Shown: positions 8,158-17,265, numbered from the stretch's first letter. The stretch is 40,423 nucleotides of DNA from Pleurocapsales cyanobacterium LEGE 10410 (GCA_015207195.1 JADEXJ010000046.1:1-40423); one strand, 5' to 3'. Translations and numbers: made by a program. The notes: generated by a model not told the origin, from the sequence alone.

Positions 8158-11028
8158 TCAGGCAAAAATAAAATCATCAGCAGTAAGTTCGTTAAATATT
8201 ACTCCTGCTACATTGGCGAGAGATATTTCTTTACTCGTACCATCTTCAGTAAATTCAGTGGCAATGCTAGTACTCCCCAAATCTCCAAAAGCAGGCAGTA
8301 GTTGCAGATCTTCAAAGGAAGAGACACCTTCAATATCGCTAATATAAATGCGATCTACTCCTAGCTCGAAGTCCATAATAGTATTGCGAGTATCGACCAA
8401 TTCTGGCAGGGATACTCCCTCTGGTAATAGTGCATCAGTTCCTTCAGGATATTCAACCGCAACAGCATCGGGTAATTGTCCCTTAGCAATCCAAAATTCG
8501 TCGCTACCAGCTTCGCCGTAGAGGAGGTTACCTCCACCATCACTAATTTGTAAAGTATCGTTGCCGTTGCCCCCATGTAACTCACTATTACTGCCAGCCA
8601 GCAGATAATCGCTACCATTACCACCATCAATATAGTTACCACCAGAAATTGTTTCTCCTGGTTGACCCACACCAACAGCAGCATTAATAAAATCATTACC
8701 ATCGCCACCAAAAGCGCGATCGCTGACATTAACGAAGATACTATCATCACCTTCATTGCCATAGAGTCGGTTACGACCTAGACCCCCAGAGGCATCAATA
8801 AAATCGTTCCCCCCTTCACCGAATACTTTATCTTCTTTAGTGGCATAGATTTCATCATCCCCGCCACCAGCAAAAATTTGACGGCGACTTTCATATTCTT
8901 CAACCGACCAACCTGTCCCGACGATGGGAGTAGGATTACCTGCACTATCGCGAAAAACATCAAAGGCAAATTCTTCTGCTGGAATTACTAGCCAATCATA
9001 CTGTTCTACAAGCTCTCCGAAAGGTAAAGTCACTACTGTATCAGGGGACAATCCATCTTGAGTATCTTGAGGCAATTGCGCCACTTCATCAGCAACTGTA
9101 TCTAAATCTTTCGTAGTATTGTAAAATTCGAGTGCAATAACGCCTTCCCTCCCAGCTACAGCATAATCTTCTCGTAAAATTTCAATTAAACCTTCTGGTT
9201 TGCCCAAATCACCTTCAAGTACTTGGTATACACCATTGGCAAAAACTAATTCTTGGGTTGAGGGGTTAATCGCTGCATTAATAAAAGTTCCGTCATATTC
9301 AACATTGTCAATCGTTATTGGCTCAACTGTAAAATCGGTAAATCCAGGAGCAACATCATAAACGTATCTGTAAAGATTAGTTTTCTGGGATTCATTAAAG
9401 AAATCTGCTTCATCACCTAGAAAGACTTGTCTATTGGTAGGAATATTTCCTAGGGGAGTTACGGGGGATGGATAAAGTTCGCCAGTCATATTTGGTTCTT
9501 CCAGTGTAGGTATGGAAATGGAAAGTGCTTCTACAGTCTCATTACTAAAATTAGCGATCGCATATTCATTTCCAGGGGCAATATGAACATAAGTATCTCG
9601 ATCGGCAATTTCCACTTCGCCATTAATTTCCACCGCTAGGCGACCTTCATTCACATAAAATAGTTGATGCTCTTGGCTGGTAACTGGATCGGGAAAATCT
9701 GTTGTCGTTTCTAAACTAATTTGCCCTCTAATCTCTCCTGTTTCATTTCCTGTTGTATGAACTTGAAAATAATAATCGCTTTCTGGCGCGCCACCGCGAT
9801 CGATAAATTCAGTCAGATCTTCGGGAATTTCTTGTTCTGATTGATTCCAAACACCGCTAATAGTAGCCGAACCATCATCATTTAGAGTGATATCGAGGTC
9901 GCTTTCTTGTTGTTCGTGGGGATCGAGAATGTTAAAAGCATGAGATCCGTTAGTTCCCGATTCCGCTGCATGAATATGAATCATCGTCACATCATCCAGT
10001 TCATTTTCAGGGGTTTGAGCCGACTCTCCCTCAACTAATTCGCCAAAATCCAAACCAGTAACAGTTAAGCTGTATTCAATGTCTCCCGCATCGTTTAAAT
10101 CTAAAGTAACATTACCCGTGGCGGAAGATTCTGTTGGTTCGACTACTTGCGAACCCGATAAATTAGCATCAACTGAGATCTCCGTAGCTTCTGGGTCGAG
10201 TTCAAATCGATCGTAAGCAAATTTATCACCCGATTCCTCTAAACTCGTTAGAGAAGTATATTCAATGTCAAATTCACCAGTAAAAGTTGGTCTTTGGGGC
10301 AGTCCTTCTTGTTCGCCAGTCGTCCAAACACTAAAACCGTCGATGCCCTTAAGCTCTATTGCTTGCTCTACTACTTCTCCTGTGGCATCTTCTGGTAAGA
10401 CCAGTACATAATCTAGAGCATCCTCTGGTGGTTGATAATTTGGATCTAGAGCAAGTAAAGTAATTCCAGCATTAGTTCTGGCAGAAAATTTAGCTAAGTT
10501 TATAAAATCTTCTGGTAGTGGCTCGCCAAAGGTTGGTATGGGTGCGTCTCTATCTATTACAGACTGTGCTGCAAAATCAAAAAACAGATCTAATGCTCCT
10601 GGAGTAGTCATTGAAAGAGTTCTCGCTCCTGGAGTAACACCAATTACCGATGCAGTTGAATCTAGATTGCGATACCCGTGAGTTTTGTTTATAGGACCAA
10701 ATACCGTTGTTCCTTCAGGTACGACAATACCAAGTTCGCCTTGATCGCCTAAATTAAACTGAAACTCACCGTCTGTTATGTGCCAAATTTCATGCTCGAA
10801 GGGATGATAGTGAGGTGGCGGACCTCCATTGACGGGAAGGAAAAAATCAAAGAAGTTAAAATCAAAGTCTGTTTCTCTGGTGGTAGACAAAGATGTATAT
10901 AGGTCACCAGAGGCATATACTGCTGGACGGGTAGAATCGTCTCGTTCGACTATGGAGTAATCTTCAACTACGCCCGTTGGGATAGTTATTCCTTCTACTC
11001 CAACTGTATTACCCGTGCTATGAGTCAT
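8158..11028 (-). CDS. secreted cupin-CHRD-cupin-RTX protein
   Basis: A 956-residue acidic protein with four recognisable parts. Residues 55-150 form a cupin barrel with likely metal ligands His73, His75, Glu80 (HYHPFEHE) and His117. Residues about 285-440 are a CHRD domain (HIHAAESGTNG, FQVHTTGNETGEIRG). Residues about 450-510 form a second cupin strand set (HQLFYVNEGRLAVEING). Residues about 725-870 hold RTX calcium-binding nonapeptides (GGDDEIYA, GNEGDDSI, GGNGNDTL), followed by an acidic C-terminus ending DFIFA. There is no signal peptide. RTX repeats plus such a tail point to type I secretion; no transporter genes are in the window. It is the first gene of the minus-strand operon. Enzymatic role unknown. 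Confidence 0.85.
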   Translation of the reverse strand: MTHSTGNTVGVEGITIPTGVVEDYSIVERDDSTRPAVYASGDLYTSLSTTRETDFDFNFFDFFLPVNGGPPPHYHPFEHEIWHITDGEFQFNLGDQGELGIVVPEGTTVFGPINKTHGYRNLDSTASVIGVTPGARTLSMTTPGALDLFFDFAAQSVIDRDAPIPTFGEPLPEDFINLAKFSARTNAGITLLALDPNYQPPEDALDYVLVLPEDATGEVVEQAIELKGIDGFSVWTTGEQEGLPQRPTFTGEFDIEYTSLTSLEESGDKFAYDRFELDPEATEISVDANLSGSQVVEPTESSATGNVTLDLNDAGDIEYSLTVTGLDFGELVEGESAQTPENELDDVTMIHIHAAESGTNGSHAFNILDPHEQQESDLDITLNDDGSATISGVWNQSEQEIPEDLTEFIDRGGAPESDYYFQVHTTGNETGEIRGQISLETTTDFPDPVTSQEHQLFYVNEGRLAVEINGEVEIADRDTYVHIAPGNEYAIANFSNETVEALSISIPTLEEPNMTGELYPSPVTPLGNIPTNRQVFLGDEADFFNESQKTNLYRYVYDVAPGFTDFTVEPITIDNVEYDGTFINAAINPSTQELVFANGVYQVLEGDLGKPEGLIEILREDYAVAGREGVIALEFYNTTKDLDTVADEVAQLPQDTQDGLSPDTVVTLPFGELVEQYDWLVIPAEEFAFDVFRDSAGNPTPIVGTGWSVEEYESRRQIFAGGGDDEIYATKEDKVFGEGGNDFIDASGGLGRNRLYGNEGDDSIFVNVSDRAFGGDGNDFINAAVGVGQPGETISGGNYIDGGNGSDYLLAGSNSELHGGNGNDTLQISDGGGNLLYGEAGSDEFWIAKGQLPDAVAVEYPEGTDALLPEGVSLPELVDTRNTIMDFELGVDRIYISDIEGVSSFEDLQLLPAFGDLGSTSIATEFTEDGTSKEISLANVAGVIFNELTADDFIFA

Positions 11029-11609
11029 ATCAATCTCCTGAAGCTATTAGAGTTAATGGAAATCTTGGTTATAGAAGCTGAAATTTGCTTGGTAGAACTA
11101 ATCGCTATTGCTGAGTAATTTCTTTTGCTGAATAAAAATTAAGTAGTAATAGGGAAAAAGTAGAGAAGATATTAACGCCTAAGAAACAAATTAGTCTGTG
11201 GAGGTGGGGAAAGGGTGAAAGGAGAAAGGGGTAATCCCCGCATCTAGGGGAAAAGGCTAGTTTATTTCTTGCTGACATTATGAATCTTGATCTTTTGAAC
11301 GCTGATGTTACGCATTCATCGATCCGTAAAAGCTGGTTAAAGGATTAATTGACTTATACTCATTCCAAATAAGAACCATGTTATGGGTAAGAGAAAATAT
11401 TAGCTAAAACGCATCCCTAAATATTCTTCTCTAGTTATTCTCGATTTATTTTTAAGTTCAAATTAGTTGGACTCAATCAAGCATTTTTTTGATAATTGCA
11501 AATAACTTAAGCGTCTGGTTGCTATTTAGCAGTAGCTCTATATTCTTAGTTTGCATACTTGCAATAATCGACCCATTGTTACGGAATTTTTTATTGAAAA
11601 TTTTGTCCT
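11029..11609. promoter_or_regulatory. divergent intergenic region, no gene
   Basis: This 581-base AT-rich gap separates the minus-strand RTX operon from the plus-strand icfG-type locus, so it should hold promoters for both. A possible sigma70-like pair for the plus strand is TTGCTA (11519-11524) and TATTCT (11541-11546) with a 16-base spacer; this is weak. TTGCAA-type motifs at about 11495 and 11560 could be operator half-sites. No protein-like ORF is visible. Confidence 0.35.
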
Positions 11610-11990
11610 ATGACTCAGTTGCCTACAATGACTAAATCTTCAGCTACTCCCTATAAAAATGCCGTTTTAGACGATCTCGAACTACAAACGGCTCTACAAA
11701 ACATCAATCCTGAATTTGGTGATTTTGTCACTCGCGTTGCTGGCGAAGCTTGGGGGCTACCATTAATCGAGCAAAAAACTAAGGCTTTGATTGTAATTGC
11801 GGTTGATGTAGTCAATCAAAATTTATTAGGTCCTGGTACTCCTTTTGCTGCTCATGTAGATATGGCAATCAAACAAGGGGTAACTCGCGCTGAAATCGAA
11901 GAATTACTCCTATTTTTGTGCGTTTACGCCGGATTTAACAAGGCTGCTGCTAGCTTTGGTGCTTTGAACGAAATTTTAGGTCAATCATAA
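11610..11990 (+). CDS. carboxymuconolactone decarboxylase-like (CMD) protein
   Basis: A 126-residue protein with the all-helical AhpD/CMD fold: TKALIVIAVDVVNQ, then FAAHVDMAIKQGVTRAEIEELL and FLCVYAGFNKAAASFGALNEIL. The family includes gamma-carboxymuconolactone decarboxylase and AhpD-like redox proteins. A CxxC redox pair is absent, so the decarboxylase/isomerase-like branch fits better. The first 30 residues are a poorly conserved extension. It starts at ATG 11610 and is 24 bases before the EthD gene. The N-terminal 95 residues of the giant protein at 13606 are a second copy. A CMD gene also lies at the front of the Synechocystis icfG cluster (from memory). Substrate unknown. Confidence 0.85.
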   Translation: MTQLPTMTKSSATPYKNAVLDDLELQTALQNINPEFGDFVTRVAGEAWGLPLIEQKTKALIVIAVDVVNQNLLGPGTPFAAHVDMAIKQGVTRAEIEELLLFLCVYAGFNKAAASFGALNEILGQS

Positions 11991-12014
11991 ACTGCTTTAG
12001 GAGAAATAAGATAA

Positions 12015-13562
12015 GTGACCATCTTAACTACAACCAGAAAGACTGATTATGCCATACGCGATCGCCAGGGTAGATTAGCTTTTTACGTCTTGCTCTGGAA
12101 ACGCAAAGGTATTGCTCGCGAACTGTTTGATGACTATTGGCGGGACGTTCATGGCCCAGTATGCGCTCGTTTGCCAGGACAGCACCAGTATTGGCAGTTT
12201 CATCTCGATCGCAATGAAGGGGGAATCTGGCCCGCTATTCCTGGTATTGAATATATCTGTCCCGATGAAGACCAGTTCAATGGTATTGCCGAATTGACTT
12301 TTACTAGCGAAGCCGAACGAAATGTTTGGTTTGAATCTGCTGCCATTTTAATGGATGACGAACACAACATCTTTAGTAAAGCGATCGGCTACAATACCAA
12401 CCTTGGTAACTCTGTAACTTATGTGGATGGTATTCCTAGTGGCGAACCTAATGGCAATCTGGGTCTGCTAAAGTTCCATATCATGGTCAGAAAATCAGCC
12501 ACGGCTAGCGTTTCGGCTTTTCGTCAATATCTAACCGAAAGTTATGCTCCTGCGATCGCCCAAAGTGAATCCGTACTCAAACTGCGTTTGCACCTATTTG
12601 AAGAAGTAGACAACTCTCGTCCCGATGCAGCGGGAGTGACCCATACCGAACCACCAGAACAACAATATCAGGCTGCGGTGGAAATTGCTTTTGCCAATCC
12701 TTTGGAGATGGAGAAATTTTTTACTTCCTCTGAATATGCGATCGCTACTCAAGATTTAGCCCAATACGTTGACTGGTTTTTACCTTTCCCCGAACGGACT
12801 GCCTACACCTTTGTTTATGACGGCAACATGACTCTGGCTGGTCAGCGTAGCTCTACTGTTGCCGAATTAATTGCCAATATTGGCGCGACTAATCAACTTA
12901 AGGAGGATGTAACTACTCTCATGCTGCAACAACAACTAATCCAGTCTAACGGCAATAAAGCTAGTAATGGCAGATCGCAAACTGCTCCTACTCCAGTTAA
13001 AAAACGTACTAATTTCTATCAAGATTTAGCAGCCGATTATTCTCGACCTGGATTGGTCACTGCTTATGTGGCAAAGAAACTAATCGAAGATGGCGAGAAG
13101 TTTGCAGCGATGAAAGAACCTACCATCCCAGAAATTAGCCCTCGTTATACCCTCGAACAAATCGAACAAGAAAACAAGGATTGGTGGCCCACTCATTGCG
13201 AAGCTTTGAGACAGGGACGAGGGGATATTTTGACCGATGAATACCGCAACGATCTAGTTTATTTATGTCAAGATGGCCCCTATTACGGTTTAGACCAGCA
13301 AAAAGAGCGAGAAAAGCACTGGTGGGCGTTAATTGCTCAACCTGGAGTAACTATGTGCTGGCCGATCGTTATGTTTCATGGTGAGGTGACTTACTTTGAA
13401 TGGAAATGCGTAGATGACGAAACCAACGAAACCCTGGCAAAAGGTAATGTCACCTGGGTGCGTCGGGGTCACAGAGGCGGGTGTCATCTCAAAACCGAAC
13501 AACTCACCTTCTACCGCGATGTCTATGCTCCAGGTGGCTTGCTGAGTTTAATTACAACCTAG
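12015..13562 (+). CDS. tandem EthD-domain protein with NTF2-like C-terminus
   Basis: A 515-residue soluble protein. Residues about 15-130 form an EthD-type ferredoxin-like domain (FYVLLWKRKG, YWRDVHGPVCARLPG, HQYWQFHLD), and residues about 150-270 a second, weaker one (LLKFHIMVRK, FRQYLTESYAPAIAQ). After a Gln/Asn-rich linker (about 300-340), residues about 370-510 look like an NTF2/SnoaL-type fold (FHGEVTYFEWKC, NVTWVRRGHRGG, FYRDVYAPGG). EthD and SnoaL folds recur in polyketide and aromatic metabolism as small cyclases, dimeric barrels or monooxygenases. Translation starts at GTG 12015 with AGGAGA at 11999-12004. The EthD pair is repeated, highly similar, inside the next gene. Reaction unknown. 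Confidence 0.8.
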   Translation: MTILTTTRKTDYAIRDRQGRLAFYVLLWKRKGIARELFDDYWRDVHGPVCARLPGQHQYWQFHLDRNEGGIWPAIPGIEYICPDEDQFNGIAELTFTSEAERNVWFESAAILMDDEHNIFSKAIGYNTNLGNSVTYVDGIPSGEPNGNLGLLKFHIMVRKSATASVSAFRQYLTESYAPAIAQSESVLKLRLHLFEEVDNSRPDAAGVTHTEPPEQQYQAAVEIAFANPLEMEKFFTSSEYAIATQDLAQYVDWFLPFPERTAYTFVYDGNMTLAGQRSSTVAELIANIGATNQLKEDVTTLMLQQQLIQSNGNKASNGRSQTAPTPVKKRTNFYQDLAADYSRPGLVTAYVAKKLIEDGEKFAAMKEPTIPEISPRYTLEQIEQENKDWWPTHCEALRQGRGDILTDEYRNDLVYLCQDGPYYGLDQQKEREKHWWALIAQPGVTMCWPIVMFHGEVTYFEWKCVDDETNETLAKGNVTWVRRGHRGGCHLKTEQLTFYRDVYAPGGLLSLITT

Positions 13563-13593
13563 AAAGTAGATAGGGAGACGGGGAGTAACAAAT

Positions 13594-13614
13594 AACCAAT
13601 GACCAATGACCAAT
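13594..13614 (+). repeat. heptamer repeat overlapping a start codon
   Basis: Three consecutive heptamers AACCAAT, GACCAAT, GACCAAT (an STRR-type repeat) span the end of the intergenic gap and the first codons of the giant gene. They create two ATGs seven bases apart and in different frames: 13599 (stops after five codons) and 13606 (the true frame). No Shine-Dalgarno sequence is close by. Confidence 0.6.
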
Positions 13615-16600
13615 AATAGGTTTGATGATTTTTTGGCTAGGGTGGCTAGTCAATACAAGCTGCCATTAATCGACCCCAAGACAAAGGCTTTGATTGCGAT
13701 CGCTGTCGATCTGGTCAACGGCATTAATCAAAGTGCCAGTAATAGTTTTGCCAGCACTATACATAAGGCTCGATCGCAGGGAATTACCGATCGGGAAATC
13801 GAAGAACTGTTGTTATTGCTTTGCGTATATGGAGGATTCAATAAAGTCGCTGGCTGCTTCGGAACGCTAAACGAGATTTTAAGTGGTAATGGACAAATGA
13901 TATCTGCAATCAAACAAGAAGATTATGCCATACGCGATCGCCAGGGGAAACTAGCTTTTTACGTGCTGTTGTGGAAACGTAAAAGTATCGATCGCGAATT
14001 ATTCTACAACTACTGGAAAAACGTTCACGGCCCTCTCTGCGCCCACTTGCCAGGACAACATCAATACTGGCAATTTCACTTAGATCGTCACGAAGGTGGT
14101 ATTTGGCCGATGGTGCAGAGCATAGATAACACCTGTGCTGAAGAAGATCGCTTCGATGGCATTGCCGAATTAACTTTTGCTACAGAAGCAGATTTTCAGG
14201 CATATATCCAAGGGTTTGGCATCCTGATGGCTGACGAACATAACCTATTCAGTAAAGCGATCGCCTACAACACGAGTTTGGGCAATTCCCAAACTTATAT
14301 CGATCGCATTCCTACAGGGGAACCAAACGGAGAACTGGGTTTAGCTAAATTCCACGTCATGGTGCAGAAATCTGATGCCGTGAAAGAAGAGGCTTTTCGC
14401 CAATATATGACAGATACTTTTGCCCCTGCTGTGGTGCAGAGCGATTCTGTGATTAAATTCCGACTGCATTTACTAGAAGCAGTAGACAATTCACGCCCTA
14501 GTGACGATGGAGTATGTCGTTCTGAACCCCTAGATAAGCAATATCAAGCTGCTTTGGAAATTGCCTTTGCTAGTCCTTTGGAGATGGAACAGTTTTTTGC
14601 TTCTACTGAATATACTGTTGCTACCCAAGACTTAGCTCAGTATGTTAAAGGGTTTTTCCCTTTTCCCGAACACAGTACCTATACCTTTGTCTACGACGGC
14701 AAAATGACTTTGGCAGGTAAATGTAGTTCCCAAGTTGCCGATCTAATTTTACAAGCAGGGGCGACTAATCAACTTAAAGAGGATGTGGTTGCTTTGATGA
14801 ACGGTACAGAATTAAAACCTCAATCTAGTAATGAAAGTAAGTCGGGATTAGGTCATTATCTCCAAGGAGTTCAACACTTTGGCGTAACCGTCGATGACAT
14901 GGCGCAGGCGATGGAATTTTACATTGAAGTGTTGGGGGGCAAACTGGTCGTCAGTGAAGACGAATTGGTAGGGGATAAGGCACAAAATACCCTGTTTCAA
15001 CAAGAAGAGTTAGAGGCGATCGCTGCTGGAATCGATCCAGACAAGGCCGATATTCCTCATCTCAGGAGTGGTCAAGAAGATGCTTTAGATGTCAGGTTTA
15101 TTTCTTTTGGTAATGTGGTGGTGGAACTACTTCAGCTCAGAAAAGCGGGAAAGCCCAGCCCTCATAAGGGTTCGGTTAGTAGTCGTCCTTCGCATATTGG
15201 TGAGGTTAATGCGATGCACCTTTCTTTCAATGTGAAAGAAGGGATCGATCTCAACCTTTTTGCCCAAATGTTAGAGTCAGAATGCCAGCGTCGAGGCATG
15301 ACCAATGTCGCTTTTAACCGCATCATTCGGGTTAATTCTGAAACAGAGAGAAAAGCGATCGCTCGTAAATACAATTCCTTCAAGTTCTGGAATGAGCCAG
15401 AAGACGAAGAACCAATTGACTGGAGTGCAGATCCGATGGAAGGCTGGTCTTTATTCTATTGTAAAGGACCAAATGGGGAACAATTAGAATTCAACCAAGC
15501 TACCCGTGGTGTTAAAGAAAAGTTTCGCCAAGGAGTTCAAGATTACAACCAGGCAAACGACACGGCTTTTATCTTTCCAGAAGCTGAAGTTACTTCAGAA
15601 ACCAGAGAAAAACTGTATTTTACCTTTAGCTCTCCTGTCAACGCCTCCATAGCAACTGTTTGGTCAATAGTAAAAGACAAAATAGAAAATACGTCTCGCT
15701 ATAACCCCGAAGCGCAAAACGCAGAGATTTTAGCCAGGTATGACGACGGAGTGCTGCGTCAAATGAACGTTTTAGGCATGAAGGTCAAAGAAAGAATTCT
15801 GATTGACGATCGCACTAAAACAATTACCCATACCCTACTAGATAATCCTTGGTTTACTGGCAAGATAGTCAACCAAATTATCTCAGGTCAAAACCCTCAA
15901 GACCCTATAGTTATCGATTATATCTTCGATTGGCTGCCGACCAACACAGAGGGCAAACAGATGGCTGCCAAAATTTTTCCCAATCTACAACAAGCAGTTC
16001 GTAATGCTGTACTTAGTGCCAAAGAAGTTGCCGAACAGCAAAGCCAATCTTTACTCACCTCATTAACCTCAACCTATAGGAGTAAATCAATGTTAGAACC
16101 ATTACCAGGAAACAATGCCGATCTAGTTAAGCGTCTCTTTTCCAGAGGCGAAGCCTTTGACTCGGCAGGATTTGTGACCTTTTTTACCGATAATCCTGTA
16201 TATCAATTTGGTAACTTTGATGTCTGCTTGGATAAACAGGCGATTAAACAATCAGCGGATAACTTCTTTAGTCAAATTAAGGCGGTTTATCACGAAATCA
16301 AAATGATGCAGGAAGTGGGAGATGTGGTGTTTGTGGAAATGGATGTCCATTATTGGCGCAAAGATGGCTCGATGATATCTCTTCCCTGTTGTGATATCTT
16401 CCGCGTTGAAGGGGATAAATTCAGCGAACTAAGAATCTTTATGGACGTTAACCCCGTCTTCGATCCCAGTATTCCCGTACCCAAATCCGCATCAGTGTTG
16501 ACAGCCAGCCAAGGACAAACCCTGATTCCTCCTGGCACGATGAAAAGACACTTTGCCGAACATCCCGAAGGCAAACAACGAGTCGCTGATGGTTACGGAC

Positions 16601-17064
16601 CCAAATGGGCGATCGCAGGGCCTCAATGGGAGATTGCTAGCGATACTCCAGGTTCGTCAGAACAATTAACTGCCGTCGGAGAATTGGCTCAGGCGATCGT
16701 GGCTCAAAATTGGGCAAAAGTTAAAACTTTCCTTACCGATGATATCTTCTACAAAGTCGGTTCGACAGAACCCCGCTATGGCAGACAAGAGGTCGTAGAT
16801 TTCTTTGCTGATACCTTTAGAACTACGGCAGTTTTCACGGGTCATAAGGTGAGAAAGATTTGGCAAGAACCAGATATTATCACCATTGAAATGGATGCTT
16901 ACTATAAGTTGGTTTCTAGTGGTAGACAGGTAACTATTTCTTGCTGCGATATCTATCGTATGAGAGGTAACAAGGTTAGCGAGTGGCGCGTCTATGCCGA
17001 TATGTCCCCCTGGCAAGAATCAACTAACGGTGCGGTATCTAAGCAAACTGTCACGGCGGGTTAA
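13606..17064 (+). CDS. seven-domain fusion: CMD-EthD-EthD-VOC-SRPBCC-SnoaL-SnoaL
   Basis: A 1152-residue soluble multi-enzyme-like protein. Order: CMD (1-95, EEIELL-type helices then VYGGFNKVAG); EthD (105-225, YWKNVHGPLCAHLPG); second EthD (245-365); VOC/glyoxalase (415-650), with plausible metal ligands His424 (QHFGVTVDD), His538 (MHLSF) and Glu628 (EQLEFN); an SRPBCC/AtaL-like domain (668-815, FSSPVNASIATVWSIV, VKERILID); and two SnoaL/NTF2-like domains (835-955 and 1020-1145, RLFSRGEAF, DIFRVEGDKFSELRIF, DIYRMRGNKVSEWRVY). Each family occurs in aromatic or polyketide chemistry, but I cannot name the reaction. The CMD-EthD part duplicates the two preceding genes, and the SnoaL pair duplicates the next gene. 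An internal ribosome site and ATG lie at residue 829. Confidence 0.85.
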   Translation: MTNNRFDDFLARVASQYKLPLIDPKTKALIAIAVDLVNGINQSASNSFASTIHKARSQGITDREIEELLLLLCVYGGFNKVAGCFGTLNEILSGNGQMISAIKQEDYAIRDRQGKLAFYVLLWKRKSIDRELFYNYWKNVHGPLCAHLPGQHQYWQFHLDRHEGGIWPMVQSIDNTCAEEDRFDGIAELTFATEADFQAYIQGFGILMADEHNLFSKAIAYNTSLGNSQTYIDRIPTGEPNGELGLAKFHVMVQKSDAVKEEAFRQYMTDTFAPAVVQSDSVIKFRLHLLEAVDNSRPSDDGVCRSEPLDKQYQAALEIAFASPLEMEQFFASTEYTVATQDLAQYVKGFFPFPEHSTYTFVYDGKMTLAGKCSSQVADLILQAGATNQLKEDVVALMNGTELKPQSSNESKSGLGHYLQGVQHFGVTVDDMAQAMEFYIEVLGGKLVVSEDELVGDKAQNTLFQQEELEAIAAGIDPDKADIPHLRSGQEDALDVRFISFGNVVVELLQLRKAGKPSPHKGSVSSRPSHIGEVNAMHLSFNVKEGIDLNLFAQMLESECQRRGMTNVAFNRIIRVNSETERKAIARKYNSFKFWNEPEDEEPIDWSADPMEGWSLFYCKGPNGEQLEFNQATRGVKEKFRQGVQDYNQANDTAFIFPEAEVTSETREKLYFTFSSPVNASIATVWSIVKDKIENTSRYNPEAQNAEILARYDDGVLRQMNVLGMKVKERILIDDRTKTITHTLLDNPWFTGKIVNQIISGQNPQDPIVIDYIFDWLPTNTEGKQMAAKIFPNLQQAVRNAVLSAKEVAEQQSQSLLTSLTSTYRSKSMLEPLPGNNADLVKRLFSRGEAFDSAGFVTFFTDNPVYQFGNFDVCLDKQAIKQSADNFFSQIKAVYHEIKMMQEVGDVVFVEMDVHYWRKDGSMISLPCCDIFRVEGDKFSELRIFMDVNPVFDPSIPVPKSASVLTASQGQTLIPPGTMKRHFAEHPEGKQRVADGYGPKWAIAGPQWEIASDTPGSSEQLTAVGELAQAIVAQNWAKVKTFLTDDIFYKVGSTEPRYGRQEVVDFFADTFRTTAVFTGHKVRKIWQEPDIITIEMDAYYKLVSSGRQVTISCCDIYRMRGNKVSEWRVYADMSPWQESTNGAVSKQTVTAG
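16078..16092 (+). promoter_or_regulatory. internal Shine-Dalgarno and ATG at the SnoaL junction
   Basis: AGGAG at 16078-16082, a 7-base spacer and an in-frame ATG at 16090-16092 lie exactly at the boundary between the SRPBCC and tandem-SnoaL domains (Met829). Translation from here would give a separate 324-residue tandem-SnoaL protein ending at 17064. This is the spacing of a normal bacterial start, and looks like the retained start of a formerly separate gene. Confidence 0.55.
16525..16586 (+). repeat. 62-bp block identical to 17944-18005
   Basis: The DNA encoding the linker between the two SnoaL domains (IPPGTMKRHFAEHPEGKQRV) is identical over 62 bases to 17944-18005 in the next gene, including all third positions. 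The flanking SnoaL DNA is clearly similar but has many synonymous changes. Confidence 0.8.
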
Positions 17065-17252
17065 GTTTAATGTATTGGTAAGGGTATATCAATATATTTA
17101 AGCTAACAACTCTTCCTGTCACCCCGTCAGATAGAAAACCGAGCATTTTAAGTTCCCTATTTCTTCCCGATTGTTCCCTAATCTCAAACACAAGTCAGGC
17201 ATTGAGATTAATCCATATTTTTACATATCAAGACAATTACGTTTCCTAACTT

Positions 17253-17265
17253 GAGGTAAATGATG
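17253..17265 (+). promoter_or_regulatory. ribosome site that picks the Nif11-SnoaL start
   Basis: GAGG at 17253-17256 precedes two adjacent ATGs at 17260 and 17263. The spacing is 3 bases to the first and 6 to the second, so ATG 17263 is the better start. Confidence 0.5.

Noticed and set aside
8361-8969. Open frames beneath the RTX repeats
   Set aside because: They are on the same strand but shifted; the Val/Met-rich translation is the out-of-frame reading of the Gly-Asp repeats.
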